A stretch of 64,000 nt of DNA from CAMPKL01 sp963805925 (GCA_963805925.1 CAWDWB010000010.1:434001-498000), one strand, 5' to 3'; positions 8,734 to 17,164 are shown, numbered from the stretch's first letter. Numbers and translations: made by a program. The notes: generated by a model not told the origin, from the letters alone.

Positions 8734-9764
8734 GCGGCTACTCCTTCGCGGTCGGCGGCGGGCGCTAATGGCCTGACCCAGATCAAACGGGCCTGCTCGG
8801 CGCGCAGAGCGATCGTGGTGTCGCGGATGCGAAAGGCCCTCGGGTCGCCGAAGGTGTTGTCGAGAATGACCGAAACCTTTGCGCCGGGCGTTAGGCCGAG
8901 GTCCATCAAGCGTCTGCGGCTGAAGCCGCGGCAACTGGGGTCAATCTCAACGACTTCAGCGACGACGCCCTTGTTGAGGTCCGCCAACGAAGTCGCCTCG
9001 CGCTGGAGGTCCTGCCCGAGTTCCGTCGGAAGGACGTGTATGTTCGCTGCCACGGCAGGCGCCAGGCGATGCTCATTGACGCCGTCGCTGATGACCAATC
9101 GTTCCTCGTCTTGGTCGAGGATGCGAACGATCATGCCAGGACGAAGTCCGGCGGCCAGAATCTGCTGAAAAACGACCGTCGGCTCGTCTTCCATGTGGAC
9201 GATGCGGGCCGATTGATCAGAAGGCCACTCGGCGAGCGAGATGGCGTGTAGCTGCTCAAGACGTCCGTCGCGCGTCGGGATGGGGTCGCCGTGCGGGTCG
9301 CTTTGCGGATGTCCTAGGTGGGCTTCGAGTTCGTCGAGGTAGTCGGCGGAGAGACCATGCTCGGCCTTTTCGGCGGCTTGGTGCAGCTTGTCGAGCGGGA
9401 AGCCGGCGTCATCGGCGAGATAGCGTTCCCACAGGCGATGAGCGCGAACGACTTGTAGGGCGAGTTGTTCACCCTTGGCCGTGAGCGCGAAGCCGCCTGG
9501 GGCCACGCGCAGCAGTCCGCGCTTCTGCATGTCCGTACACAGTTGCAGCGCTGTCGTTGATGAAGCGTGCATGGCGCCGGAGAGGGATTCTAGTGTCGCT
9601 GACTTGCCGCGCTGTTCCCAGGAAAGGACGTGTTTAAGGGCATCCTCGACCAACTCTCGCCGCAGCCGGTCGCGGCGGCTGAGCAGCAAGGCTACGAGCC
9701 CGATTCGAGGCCAAAAGACAAGGGCCGACGCCGCCGCGATGATGATCCAATCAAGCATCGGCAT
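8730..9764 (-). CDS. Membrane-anchored DtxR-like / double FeoA fusion protein
   Basis: Unusual fusion of about 344 residues. In order: an N-terminal membrane helix (about 5-30), a winged-helix region (SATLESLSGAMHASSTTALQLCTDMQKRGLL), a DtxR-type dimerisation/metal region (RAHRLWERYL, LHQAAEKAEHGLS), a first FeoA/SH3-like domain (ILAAGLRPGMIVRIL) and a second, better FeoA domain (GFSRRRLMDLGLTPGAKVSVI). FeoA normally is a free small partner of FeoB; DtxR proteins are soluble iron- or manganese-dependent repressors. The gene lies between a soluble DtxR and feoB. Starts at 9770, 9764 or 9758 are possible; 9764 has AAGGA at good spacing. It may be a FeoA delivered to the membrane with a relic or active metal sensor; DNA binding is unproven. 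Confidence 0.82.
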   Translation of the reverse strand: MPMLDWIIIAAASALVFWPRIGLVALLLSRRDRLRRELVEDALKHVLSWEQRGKSATLESLSGAMHASSTTALQLCTDMQKRGLLRVAPGGFALTAKGEQLALQVVRAHRLWERYLADDAGFPLDKLHQAAEKAEHGLSADYLDELEAHLGHPQSDPHGDPIPTRDGRLEQLHAISLAEWPSDQSARIVHMEDEPTVVFQQILAAGLRPGMIVRILDQDEERLVISDGVNEHRLAPAVAANIHVLPTELGQDLQREATSLADLNKGVVAEVVEIDPSCRGFSRRRLMDLGLTPGAKVSVILDNTFGDPRAFRIRDTTIALRAEQARLIWVRPLAPAADREGVAA

Positions 9765-10437
9765 TGCCATCCTTGGCGGACATCGTTACTTGAATTTCGG
9801 CGCAAACCTTGACGCCCAAGGCGTGGATCTTCTCGTCGCTGCCCACTTGCAGCATCAGCGGACCGTCAAAGGGACCTTTCTCCACCAAGCGCAACTCAAC
9901 GCCGGGGCGGATGCCTAAAGACGACAGGTAGCGCAGGATTTCGGGGTCGCGGTCGGAGACGCAAAGAACCAGCGCGGAGTAGCCGACGGGCAACTCAAGC
10001 AGGCCTTGTTGCAAACGCTCGGGTATGCTGCCGTCCTTGCGCGGGATGAGGTGTCCGTGGGGGTCTTCTATCGGGTCGCCCAGTTGCTCGGCGATGCGGT
10101 CTTCGAAGCGCTCGGAAATGGCGTGTTCCAGCTTCTCGGCCTCGTCGTGGACTTCGTCCCAGCGGTAGCCTAGCGAGTCGTGCAGGAATTTCTCGATGAG
10201 CCGATGGTGGCGAATGACCTCCAGGGCGCGCTTTCGGCCTCGGCCGGTCAGCTTGGCGCCCTGATGCTTTTCGTAGGCGATCCACGGCGGGTCCTTCTCG
10301 GAAAGCTTCTTGAGCATCCCGGTGACGGAGGCTGGGGCGATCTCAAGGTGTTTGGCGATCAGCGCCGTGCTGGCGCGGCCGCCGTCTTCTTCCAACTCGT
10401 AGATCGTCTTGAGATAGTCGTCGATGGCCTCAGTCAA
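9751..10437 (-). CDS. DtxR/MntR-family metal-dependent repressor
   Basis: Repressor of 228 residues with an N-terminal winged helix (DYLKTIYELEEDG, STALIAKHLEIAPASVTGMLKKL), the dimerisation/metal domain (HHRLIEKFL, VHDEAEKLEHAIS) and a C-terminal SH3-like FeoA domain (LSSLGIRPGVELRLVEKG). The residues matching the primary-site ligands Met10 and Cys102 of DtxR are Asp7 and Glu101 here, which is the MntR (manganese) pattern, although the gene heads a feo operon. It probably represses its own operon when metal is plentiful; two palindromes lie just upstream. The next gene overlaps its 3' end by 14 bases. Confidence 0.92.
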   Translation of the reverse strand: MTEAIDDYLKTIYELEEDGGRASTALIAKHLEIAPASVTGMLKKLSEKDPPWIAYEKHQGAKLTGRGRKRALEVIRHHRLIEKFLHDSLGYRWDEVHDEAEKLEHAISERFEDRIAEQLGDPIEDPHGHLIPRKDGSIPERLQQGLLELPVGYSALVLCVSDRDPEILRYLSSLGIRPGVELRLVEKGPFDGPLMLQVGSDEKIHALGVKVCAEIQVTMSAKDGNADA

Positions 10438-10450
10438 TACCGGCCTCCTT

Positions 10451-10485
10451 GTCTAAAATTTAGGCAAGACTAAATTATAGTCTAG
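10451..10485 (-). promoter_or_regulatory. Candidate metal-repressor operator: two adjacent palindromes
   Basis: An AT-rich block just upstream of the dtxR-like gene holds a perfect palindrome CTAAAATTTAG (10453-10463) and a second, GACTA-aatta-TAGTC (10468-10482). Both sit where the operon promoter should be, in otherwise GC-rich DNA. DtxR/IdeR boxes are also palindromes built on TTAG/CTAA half-sites, so self-regulation is likely. The site is inferred from position and symmetry only. Confidence 0.6.
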
Positions 10486-10522
10486 GCGGTCCTGGAGGGC
10501 CGGTCAAGTGAATTTGCCGACG

Positions 10523-13159
10523 CTACTGGATTTCGATCGTCACCGAATTGGTGCGAACGCCATCGACGACGAGGTAAACCTCGACGACGCCGGCGCCTGC
10601 AAGCACATCGGGGATCTGCACGTTGACCTGGTCCAGGCCGACGTACTCCGCTTGGGCCGCATAGCCGACCACTGGGGCCTGCTGGCCGTTGATGAACGCT
10701 TGAACGGATGAGGTTCCCCGGATTCCCGTGCCGAACAGCAGCACGACGACAGGGTCCTGGCCGTTGCCGACGGAGATGGGCACGGTGCGGTGTTGGCCGT
10801 CGCTGAAGGTGGTCACATCCACCGGGGTTTGCGTCGAATTGGGGGCGACGCGCACAGCTACAGCGGCTGCCGGGCCTTCACCGGTTCCAGCGCTGGCGAA
10901 GAGACCGGGATTGACGGCGACGATTTGGACATCGACGGTCGCTTCGGAGCCGTCGCTGAAGTGCACGGTGAGCGTACCGGCGCCAGGAGCGGAATCGCCC
11001 GGGACTTCAAAGTTGATCTGGCCGGGGCTAACGAAGAAGAGCGCGGCCGTCCGCTCGACTCCCAGGCCGTCTTTGACGCGAAGCGACGCCCCCGCTAAAT
11101 CCAACGGCAGCGGAATGGCTTGGGCGACTTCTACGCCTTCAGAGAAGGCGCTCCCGAAGACGGAGGCGATCTGCCCAGGGGCTAGTCCCCCGCCCCGGAA
11201 GTTTGCGCCGTGAACGATCGCCGCCGGATCTAACTTCACGCGCGTACTCGGGCCCCAGGTCATGCCATGGTCGGTGCTCTTGTACAGACCCGCGCCGCGC
11301 GTGGCGGCGTAAGCAACGCCATTACCCATGAAGACTTGGCGCACGCTTTGTGCCGGGAGTCCTTCAGTCGAGGGCTGCCAGGTATCGCCGTAGTTGTCGC
11401 TGCGGTAGACGCCGAGCTCGGTGGCCACGAGTAAATTAGCGGGCGCGTCAGGCGCGATAGCCAACGACGCAATCGTCACCGCGCCGTCGTTCGGGAAACC
11501 AGCATTGGCATAACTGAAGGCCGGCTGTGAAGGCGTCGAGCGTTGGATGCCTGCGCCTTCGGTTCCCAGATAGATGCGGTCGGAGGCCGTGGGGTCGACC
11601 TCAACCTGGGTCATGCGGACTTGGTTGAAGAAAAGCGGATGGAACCCGAAATCAACCCCGCCGTTCGTACTGAGCCAGAGCGACCAGAGTCCGTTCAGAT
11701 AACCAATGGCCCAGGCTACTGTCGGATCGGAACGGTCAAAAGTCAGATCGAAGATATTGCGGCTGACGAGCCCATCGAAGGGATTGCCGAAGAAGGACTG
11801 TCCGCCGTTCTCCGAGCGAAGATTTCCGTAGTCGAAGCCGAAGTTGGTGCTTCCGCCAATGAGAATATTCTGACCATTTGCGGGGTCAACAGCGATCGCC
11901 CGTATATCGCGATTCAAAGAGCCAAGGGTCCAAGTCGCGCCGCCGTCTTGCGATCGTGAAAACCGACCGGCTGCCGAGTCGCGGGGATCGACGGACCCGG
12001 CGTAGAGATTGCTGGGGTTTTGGGGATCAACCGCCAGGGTTACTTCCCCGAAGTGGGAGTAGCCTTGTCGCGATTCGCTCCAGTTCAGGCCGCCGTCCAC
12101 CGACTTAAACAAACCGCCGCTGTCGAGGGCCGCCCAGATGGTTTGACTGTCGACGGGGCTAACGGCCAAGGCGCGAACAGTTGCTGCCGTCAGGCCGTTG
12201 GAACTGAGCGACCAACTCGTACCTTTGTCTTCTGTGGCGAAGACGCCGGTGCCGTTGAATCCAGCCAAAAAACGTCCCGGCTCGGAGGAAATCGCCGCAA
12301 GAACGTAGGTAAATCCGATCGGCAGCCCCGCGGACGCGTTGACCCAGCTAACTCCCCGGTTTTCGCTACGCAGAACACCCAAGGTTTCGGAGACCGCTAG
12401 CAAGCGATCTGAGGAAGCCGGATCGACGGCCAGAGCCGTGGCGGATGTTTGTCCGAAACCGTTGACGGGCGACAGGGCGCCGCCGGTCGGATTGCGGTAG
12501 ACAATGCCGGAGTTCGACACGAAATAGACGCGGTTGGCATCGCCGGGGTCGAACACAACGCGCAGTATGTTCGCGGTCCCGATGTTGCTGGACGTCCAAG
12601 ATTGGCCGCCGTTGGAGCTCTGGAAGATTCGCTGCTGTCCGGCGCCCAATACGAGCTGCGAGTCAAACGGCGAATAAGCCAAGTCAATGACCGATTGGGT
12701 CGGCAAGCCGCCTCCGGGCTCAGACCAGGTCGTTCCGCCGTCTGTCGAACGGAAGATGCCGGCCGGTGTAGCAGCCAGGACCGACATCGGGTTATTCGGT
12801 TGCACGGCCACCGATAGGATGGTGGCTCCGGCAAATACGTCGGTGGTTTGCGTCCACACGCCGCCATTCACCGAGCGCCATACTCCCTGACCGGTGGTGC
12901 CGGCATAAAGCCGCCAACTTGGACCGTCAATCCCGTTCACTTCGACCGCCGGCAAGCCCGCACTGCGGTTGGCCCAGGTACGTCCGCCGTCGGTCGAGCG
13001 GTAGACGCCGCCTCCGGTTGCGGCGAAGACGACGTTCGCCTGGGTGCGAATGACCAGCAGGTCGTTCACCTGCGCGCCTGGAGGGCCGCTCTGCGCTTGG
13101 ACGAGAAGACTGAAGGCGAACAGAGCGCAAATCAGCGCGGACAGACGACGGATTGACAT
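10523..13159 (-). CDS. Secreted BNR/Asp-box beta-propeller protein with TIGR03437-type C-terminus
   Basis: Exported protein of 878 residues. A signal peptide (about 1-22, ending VQAQ) is followed by many Asp-box repeats (forms of STDGGxTW, SSNGGQSW, SEDKGTSW) spread over about 600 residues, predicting sialidase/VPS10-like beta-propellers. The last 230 residues contain a block beginning HGANFRGGGLAPGQIASVFG and ending with VNVQIPD, matching the C-terminal domain (TIGR03437) that is abundant in Solibacter-type Acidobacteria and seems linked to the cell surface. No sialidase catalytic set was recognised, so enzymatic activity is not claimed. It lies upstream of the iron operon on the same strand but is separated from it by the operator region. 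Confidence 0.88.
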   Translation of the reverse strand: MSIRRLSALICALFAFSLLVQAQSGPPGAQVNDLLVIRTQANVVFAATGGGVYRSTDGGRTWANRSAGLPAVEVNGIDGPSWRLYAGTTGQGVWRSVNGGVWTQTTDVFAGATILSVAVQPNNPMSVLAATPAGIFRSTDGGTTWSEPGGGLPTQSVIDLAYSPFDSQLVLGAGQQRIFQSSNGGQSWTSSNIGTANILRVVFDPGDANRVYFVSNSGIVYRNPTGGALSPVNGFGQTSATALAVDPASSDRLLAVSETLGVLRSENRGVSWVNASAGLPIGFTYVLAAISSEPGRFLAGFNGTGVFATEDKGTSWSLSSNGLTAATVRALAVSPVDSQTIWAALDSGGLFKSVDGGLNWSESRQGYSHFGEVTLAVDPQNPSNLYAGSVDPRDSAAGRFSRSQDGGATWTLGSLNRDIRAIAVDPANGQNILIGGSTNFGFDYGNLRSENGGQSFFGNPFDGLVSRNIFDLTFDRSDPTVAWAIGYLNGLWSLWLSTNGGVDFGFHPLFFNQVRMTQVEVDPTASDRIYLGTEGAGIQRSTPSQPAFSYANAGFPNDGAVTIASLAIAPDAPANLLVATELGVYRSDNYGDTWQPSTEGLPAQSVRQVFMGNGVAYAATRGAGLYKSTDHGMTWGPSTRVKLDPAAIVHGANFRGGGLAPGQIASVFGSAFSEGVEVAQAIPLPLDLAGASLRVKDGLGVERTAALFFVSPGQINFEVPGDSAPGAGTLTVHFSDGSEATVDVQIVAVNPGLFASAGTGEGPAAAVAVRVAPNSTQTPVDVTTFSDGQHRTVPISVGNGQDPVVVLLFGTGIRGTSSVQAFINGQQAPVVGYAAQAEYVGLDQVNVQIPDVLAGAGVVEVYLVVDGVRTNSVTIEIQ

Positions 13160-13343
13160 GTTGGTTGGACGATGAAACAGCAGCTTGACTGTGAAGTGTT
13201 AGACGGCGCGGGACTGCGAAAGAATTACACAATTCTGCGGCGCGTACGTAAAATCTTCCGGCCCACGTCGCAGCCCGCCAGAGCGTAAGTCATAGAAAAC
13301 AAGCGAAATTAGAATCGGTGCGAAAATTGCTCACGCGTAAAGT

Positions 13344-13547
13344 ATGAAACTGTTCGGGTTGACCAACCAAGGCCTAGCAGCCATCGGTCTTCTCACCCTC
13401 GTTCTCTGGGGAGTCTTGTGGGCGGAGCATTCGCTCAACCGACAGACCCAAGAGACCTACCAGAATCTGATTCACGAATGGCCCGCCACGCCGGCTCACA
13501 ATTCGGGCCCTGACATGCCCATGCCGGATTCGGGCTCAGTCGGCTAA
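13344..13547 (+). CDS. Small single-span membrane protein, unknown function
   Basis: Predicted protein of 67 residues: a short start, one hydrophobic helix (about residues 10-27, GLAAIGLLTLVLWGVLWAE) and a polar, proline-rich tail. It matches no family I recognise. No strong ribosome binding site is visible, and its 3' end overlaps the convergent dehydratase gene by 12 bases. The clear membrane helix and its location in the divergent gap upstream of the BNR gene favour a real gene, but a chance frame cannot be excluded. Confidence 0.45.
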   Translation: MKLFGLTNQGLAAIGLLTLVLWGVLWAEHSLNRQTQETYQNLIHEWPATPAHNSGPDMPMPDSGSVG

Positions 13548-14498
13548 GACCAACTGCCCGAAAGCTTTCGCCGAGAGGTTGCCGCCGCTCAAGATCAACA
13601 CGAGCGGTCCGTCGCCGGTTGGCAGACCATCCAAACAAGCAGCAACGCCCACGGAACCGCCCGGCTCGCCAACCAGCTTCTCGGTCTCCCACAAATACTT
13701 CACGGCTCGGCCAATCGACTCTTCCGATACCAACAGGACGCCTTCAACCGTGGCTTGGATCAGCTGGAATGTCAGCTTCCCAGGCTTAGCCACCGTCAGG
13801 GCATCCGCCACCGAGCGACCGGGTACGATCTCTGTGGGCTCGCCGGACTGCAACGAACGCTGCATCGACGGGTTCTGTTCGGGCTGAACCCCGTAAATGC
13901 GGCATCCGGGCCTTTCCGTCTTGACGACCGAAGCGATCCCCGATATCAGCCCGCCGCCGCTGACGGGACACAATACGGTGAAATCGCCGGGCAACTGCTC
14001 CAGCAACTCCAGCCCGATTGTGCCGTCGCCGGCGATCGTGTTCACGGCGTCATAGGGATGCAGCAGCAGGCGTCCCGTTTCCCTCTCGATGCGGTGAGTC
14101 GTCTCCCAACGAGACGCGTAGGAGTCATCGCAGAGCACAACTTCGGCGCCGAACCCCTGGGTGCGGCGCCGTTTGTATTCGGAAGCCGAGCGCATCATCA
14201 CGATTTGCGCGCTCAAGCCATATTCGCGAGCCGCCCAAGCCACGGCCTGAGCAAAATTACCGGAAGACGAGGTGACGATGCCCTTCGCCTGCGCCTGGTC
14301 GAAGTCTGCCAACACGGCATTGAGCGCCGGGCGGACCTTGAAGGCCCCGGTCGGGTTGCGCGACTCCAGTTTGATGTAAACAGGGCGCTGAAGCCGCTTG
14401 CTTAGCTCATAGCTGTGCAGCAGCGGCGTCGGCTCCAGTTTTTGCGATATTCGCTCGCGGGCCGTACGGGCCTCAACAAGAATTTCCGGCGGGGTCAG
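13536..14498 (-). CDS. PLP-dependent threonine/serine dehydratase-type enzyme, probable CTG start
   Basis: Fold-type II PLP enzyme of about 320 residues, the usual length for catabolic threonine dehydratase or serine racemase. The PLP lysine lies in NPTGAFKVR, the phosphate-contacting loop is SSSGNFAQ and the glycine loop is SGGGLISG. Such enzymes turn L-threonine or L-serine into 2-oxoacids and ammonia. The N-terminal part with the PLP lysine has no ATG, GTG or TTG in frame back to a stop at 14556-14558; the first GTG is at 14315, after the lysine. A CTG at 14498 has AAGGAG seven bases upstream and follows the msrP stop directly, so I place the start there. Substrate (Thr or Ser) is not resolved. 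Confidence 0.85.
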   Translation of the reverse strand: MTPPEILVEARTARERISQKLEPTPLLHSYELSKRLQRPVYIKLESRNPTGAFKVRPALNAVLADFDQAQAKGIVTSSSGNFAQAVAWAAREYGLSAQIVMMRSASEYKRRRTQGFGAEVVLCDDSYASRWETTHRIERETGRLLLHPYDAVNTIAGDGTIGLELLEQLPGDFTVLCPVSGGGLISGIASVVKTERPGCRIYGVQPEQNPSMQRSLQSGEPTEIVPGRSVADALTVAKPGKLTFQLIQATVEGVLLVSEESIGRAVKYLWETEKLVGEPGGSVGVAACLDGLPTGDGPLVLILSGGNLSAKAFGQLVLAD

Positions 14499-14499
14499 G

Positions 14500-15435
14500 C
14501 TAGAACTCCTTCCCGGTATACATCGAACCCACGTACTCTTCGTAGCCGTTATACATCAACGTGGGACGCAGCTCGCCGTTGGGAATGATCCGGTCTTGAG
14601 CCTGCGACCAACGGGGATGAGGCCGCGTCGGATTGACGTTCGAATACCAGCCGTATTCCGTACCGCCGATCTGGTTCCACAGAGTCGGCGGACGCCTTTT
14701 AGTGAACTCGATTTCGACGATCGACTTGATGCTCTTGAGGCCGTATTTCCAGGGGGTGATCAGGCGGATCGGAGCGCCGTTCTGCGGCGGCAAGGGCTTG
14801 CCGTAGATGCCTGTGACGAAGAGCGCCATCTCGTTCATGGCCTCTTTGATCTCCAAAGCCTCAAAGTAGGGCCAGGGGTAATGCGGTTGGCTCTTGATGC
14901 CGGGCATCTCGCTGGGACGATTGACCGTCACCATGCGCATGAACTTCGCTTCCGGTTTGGGATCGACCTCTTTGATCAAGTGCGAAATCGGAAAGCCCGT
15001 CCAGGGTACCGCCATCGCCCAGGTCTCAACGCAACGGAAGCGGTACAAACGCTCTTCTAGCGGGAACTTGCGGACGAGATCGTCGATGTCGTACGTCTTG
15101 GGATTGTTCACCAAGCCCTTAACTTCCACCTTCCACGGCTCGGGGTTGAATCCCTTGGCTAAGTCTCGGACGCGGGCCTTGTCGAGGGTGAACTCGTAAA
15201 AGTTGTTGTAGCCGGTAGCGTCGGCCTCGGGCGTGAGCGGCCGATCCAGCGTGTACTTGGTGTTGCGTTTGGCCGGATAGAGATCGGGCGCCACGGCAGC
15301 GAAAGCCTGGCTCGCCAGCGCCTCCATGCCTAAGAAGCCCAGGCCTTGGACGATTTCTCTGCGTCGGAGGTAAACGGACTCATCCGTCGCCTCGCGCTCC
15401 GGTATCTCCCAACCCTTGGGCTTCCTGATCAACAT
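14500..15435 (-). CDS. msrP: MsrP/YedY-type molybdopterin oxidoreductase, catalytic subunit
   Basis: Tat-exported sulfite-oxidase-fold enzyme of 311 residues. A twin-arginine stretch (RRREIVQGLGF, about 24-34) precedes the mature domain; the molybdenum-ligand cysteine is Cys135 in YRFRCVETW, followed by AVPWTGFP and later ITPWKYGLKSIKS, all typical of MsrP, which reduces methionine sulfoxide in envelope proteins. The ATG at 15435 has AAGGAG at eight bases; an earlier start at 15480 lacks support. MsrP is usually paired with the haem membrane protein MsrQ, but none is encoded in this window. The downstream dehydratase starts right at this stop codon, suggesting coupled translation. Confidence 0.93.
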   Translation of the reverse strand: MLIRKPKGWEIPEREATDESVYLRRREIVQGLGFLGMEALASQAFAAVAPDLYPAKRNTKYTLDRPLTPEADATGYNNFYEFTLDKARVRDLAKGFNPEPWKVEVKGLVNNPKTYDIDDLVRKFPLEERLYRFRCVETWAMAVPWTGFPISHLIKEVDPKPEAKFMRMVTVNRPSEMPGIKSQPHYPWPYFEALEIKEAMNEMALFVTGIYGKPLPPQNGAPIRLITPWKYGLKSIKSIVEIEFTKRRPPTLWNQIGGTEYGWYSNVNPTRPHPRWSQAQDRIIPNGELRPTLMYNGYEEYVGSMYTGKEF

Positions 15436-15513
15436 CGGCAGATCTCCTTTGCGGCGTACGCAGTACAGATTATCAGACACCTTGCATAGGCCACCCGAGG
15501 TACAACAGAAGTC

Positions 15514-15741
15514 GTGAAGTTCTCTGAGTTGCTGAAAGAAGCCATTCTGAGCTCCGACGCGGTGCTCAACGACAAGCAGGCGGCTGCGGTGCAGACCTCC
15601 ATTCTAGAGTTCTTGGACGCCTGGATTGCCATCCACGAGCCTGACCAACCGGATGACGGCTCCATCGATCCGCAACGGGCGCTGGTATTAATGCTCATGG
15701 AAGAGCTTGCCGATCGAGTCGAGATCCCCATCGTTAGCTAG
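15514..15741 (+). CDS. Small acidic protein, unknown function
   Basis: Predicted cytoplasmic protein of 75 residues with a GTG start. It is acidic and helical (FSELLKEAILSSDAVL, then LVLMLMEELADRVEIP), with no cysteine, no membrane segment and no motif I recognise. It ends two bases before the alcohol dehydrogenase-like gene, so the two are probably co-transcribed. It is divergent from msrP. The tight spacing and plausible composition are the only support. Confidence 0.55.
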   Translation: MKFSELLKEAILSSDAVLNDKQAAAVQTSILEFLDAWIAIHEPDQPDDGSIDPQRALVLMLMEELADRVEIPIVS

Positions 15742-15743
15742 CG

Positions 15744-17156
15744 ATGCCTGTATCCTTCGACACTCTGGAGTACACCACTTCCGGCGCGCTGGAACCCGTC
15801 CAACTCGCTTATGACGGCGACGACGCCCGCGGTTGGACCGTGACGCGCAACGGGTCTCGTTGGTTGGAACTCGGCCCTGGCTACCGGCTGATGCAGAGTG
15901 TCGCTTGCGGCGTTTGCTCGACGGATCTGGCAAGACGCTTCTTGCCCTTCCCACTGCCGCAGGTCACTGGACACGAGGTCATCGCCTTCGACAACGACGG
16001 GACGCGCTTTGCCGTCGACATCAATGCCTCGCATCGCGCGCGGAAGATCGAGACGGATTGCCCGTTCTGCCGCGGCGGCCTCTCGAACCACTGCCCGGAG
16101 CGTTTGGTGTTGGGCATTCACGACCTGCCGGGCGGATTCGCGCCGTGGTTCTTGGCTCCGGTGGGCGCCCTGAGACCGATTCCGTCATCCGTACCCACGG
16201 AGAACGCCGTGCTGATTGAGCCCCTAGCGGCGGCACTGAACGCGGTGCAGTCGGTTGAAATACGCGAAGGCGACCGAGTAGCTGTGCTGGGTCCGCGCAA
16301 GCTGGGCATGTTGGTCGTCGCCGCGCTGAGCGCTCACCGCAGACGGGCAGGCCTCGGCTTCGAGATTGCGGCACTGGCGCGGCGGCCCGACTTGCTGCAG
16401 TTGGCGCGAAGCCTCGGCGCAGACACGATGATGGACGTCAGCAGCGAACAACCCGAGTCGCAATTCGATGTGGTGATTGATTGCACGGGTTCGCCTGCGG
16501 GATTTGAGACCGCTCTTGCGGCAGCCAAGCGCGAGGTGCATCTCAAGTCAACCAACGGCCAAATAGCGGCGGATGTTGCGCACCTTACAGAGTTTGTCGT
16601 GGATGAGCTGGCCTTGGAGATGTTCTCGGTCAGAGCGGTCGAGCAACTTCGCGCCGCAGCCGGGAGAGTTGCCCCCGTGGTGGCCTGGACGGCTCGGCCT
16701 GAGCCGCCTTCTTGGCTGGAAGAATCCGCCGCGGTGATTCGGACCCGAAGTGTTGCCGAACTTGCAGAATCATTGCGCAATCAGCCTCCGAACGGTTTGC
16801 CAAAGGCCGATGCCGTGGTGGTCGATTCGCCGGACGAACTGGTCGAGGCGATACGGCCTGGCGGATTCGGCGAGTATTCGCCGGTCCGTCCGACCGGCAT
16901 CATTTTCTATGCGGGCCAAGCGCCGGAGAACGTGAGTCTGTTGCGGCAACTGCAGCAGAAGAAGCTGCGACTGAGCAGTTCGCGCTGCGGCAACTTCGAT
17001 TCAGCGATTGAGTTGCTGACTTCCGACGAAGCATTGCGCGACCTGGGCGCCAAGATGATTACGCATCGCTTCCCGGCGGCCCGGCTGGCGACCGCCTTTG
17101 AAGCGGTGGCGGCCAAAGACTGCGTCAAAGCGGTCGTCAGTCACGAGAGTGCCTAG
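15744..17156 (+). CDS. Zinc-dependent medium-chain alcohol dehydrogenase-like protein with insertion
   Basis: MDR-superfamily oxidoreductase of 470 residues. The catalytic-zinc pieces are CGVCSTD and GHE (near residues 54-77); a structural-zinc-like cluster is CPFCRGGLSNHCPE; the nucleotide-binding domain starts with VAVLGPRKLGMLVV. Common family members have 340-360 residues; the excess is an insertion of about 100-130 residues after the Rossmann strands (about 270-390), with no motif I know. It resembles threonine dehydrogenase-like enzymes, but the substrate is unknown. It probably forms an operon with the small gene before it and perhaps the SCO1-like gene nine bases after it. Confidence 0.85.
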   Translation: MPVSFDTLEYTTSGALEPVQLAYDGDDARGWTVTRNGSRWLELGPGYRLMQSVACGVCSTDLARRFLPFPLPQVTGHEVIAFDNDGTRFAVDINASHRARKIETDCPFCRGGLSNHCPERLVLGIHDLPGGFAPWFLAPVGALRPIPSSVPTENAVLIEPLAAALNAVQSVEIREGDRVAVLGPRKLGMLVVAALSAHRRRAGLGFEIAALARRPDLLQLARSLGADTMMDVSSEQPESQFDVVIDCTGSPAGFETALAAAKREVHLKSTNGQIAADVAHLTEFVVDELALEMFSVRAVEQLRAAAGRVAPVVAWTARPEPPSWLEESAAVIRTRSVAELAESLRNQPPNGLPKADAVVVDSPDELVEAIRPGGFGEYSPVRPTGIIFYAGQAPENVSLLRQLQQKKLRLSSSRCGNFDSAIELLTSDEALRDLGAKMITHRFPAARLATAFEAVAAKDCVKAVVSHESA

Positions 17157-17164
17157 AATAAGAT

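Noticed and set aside
7978..9168. Long plus-strand frame of 396 codons
   Set aside because: Antisense to the FeoB G-domain and FeoA fusion genes, which carry clear motifs.
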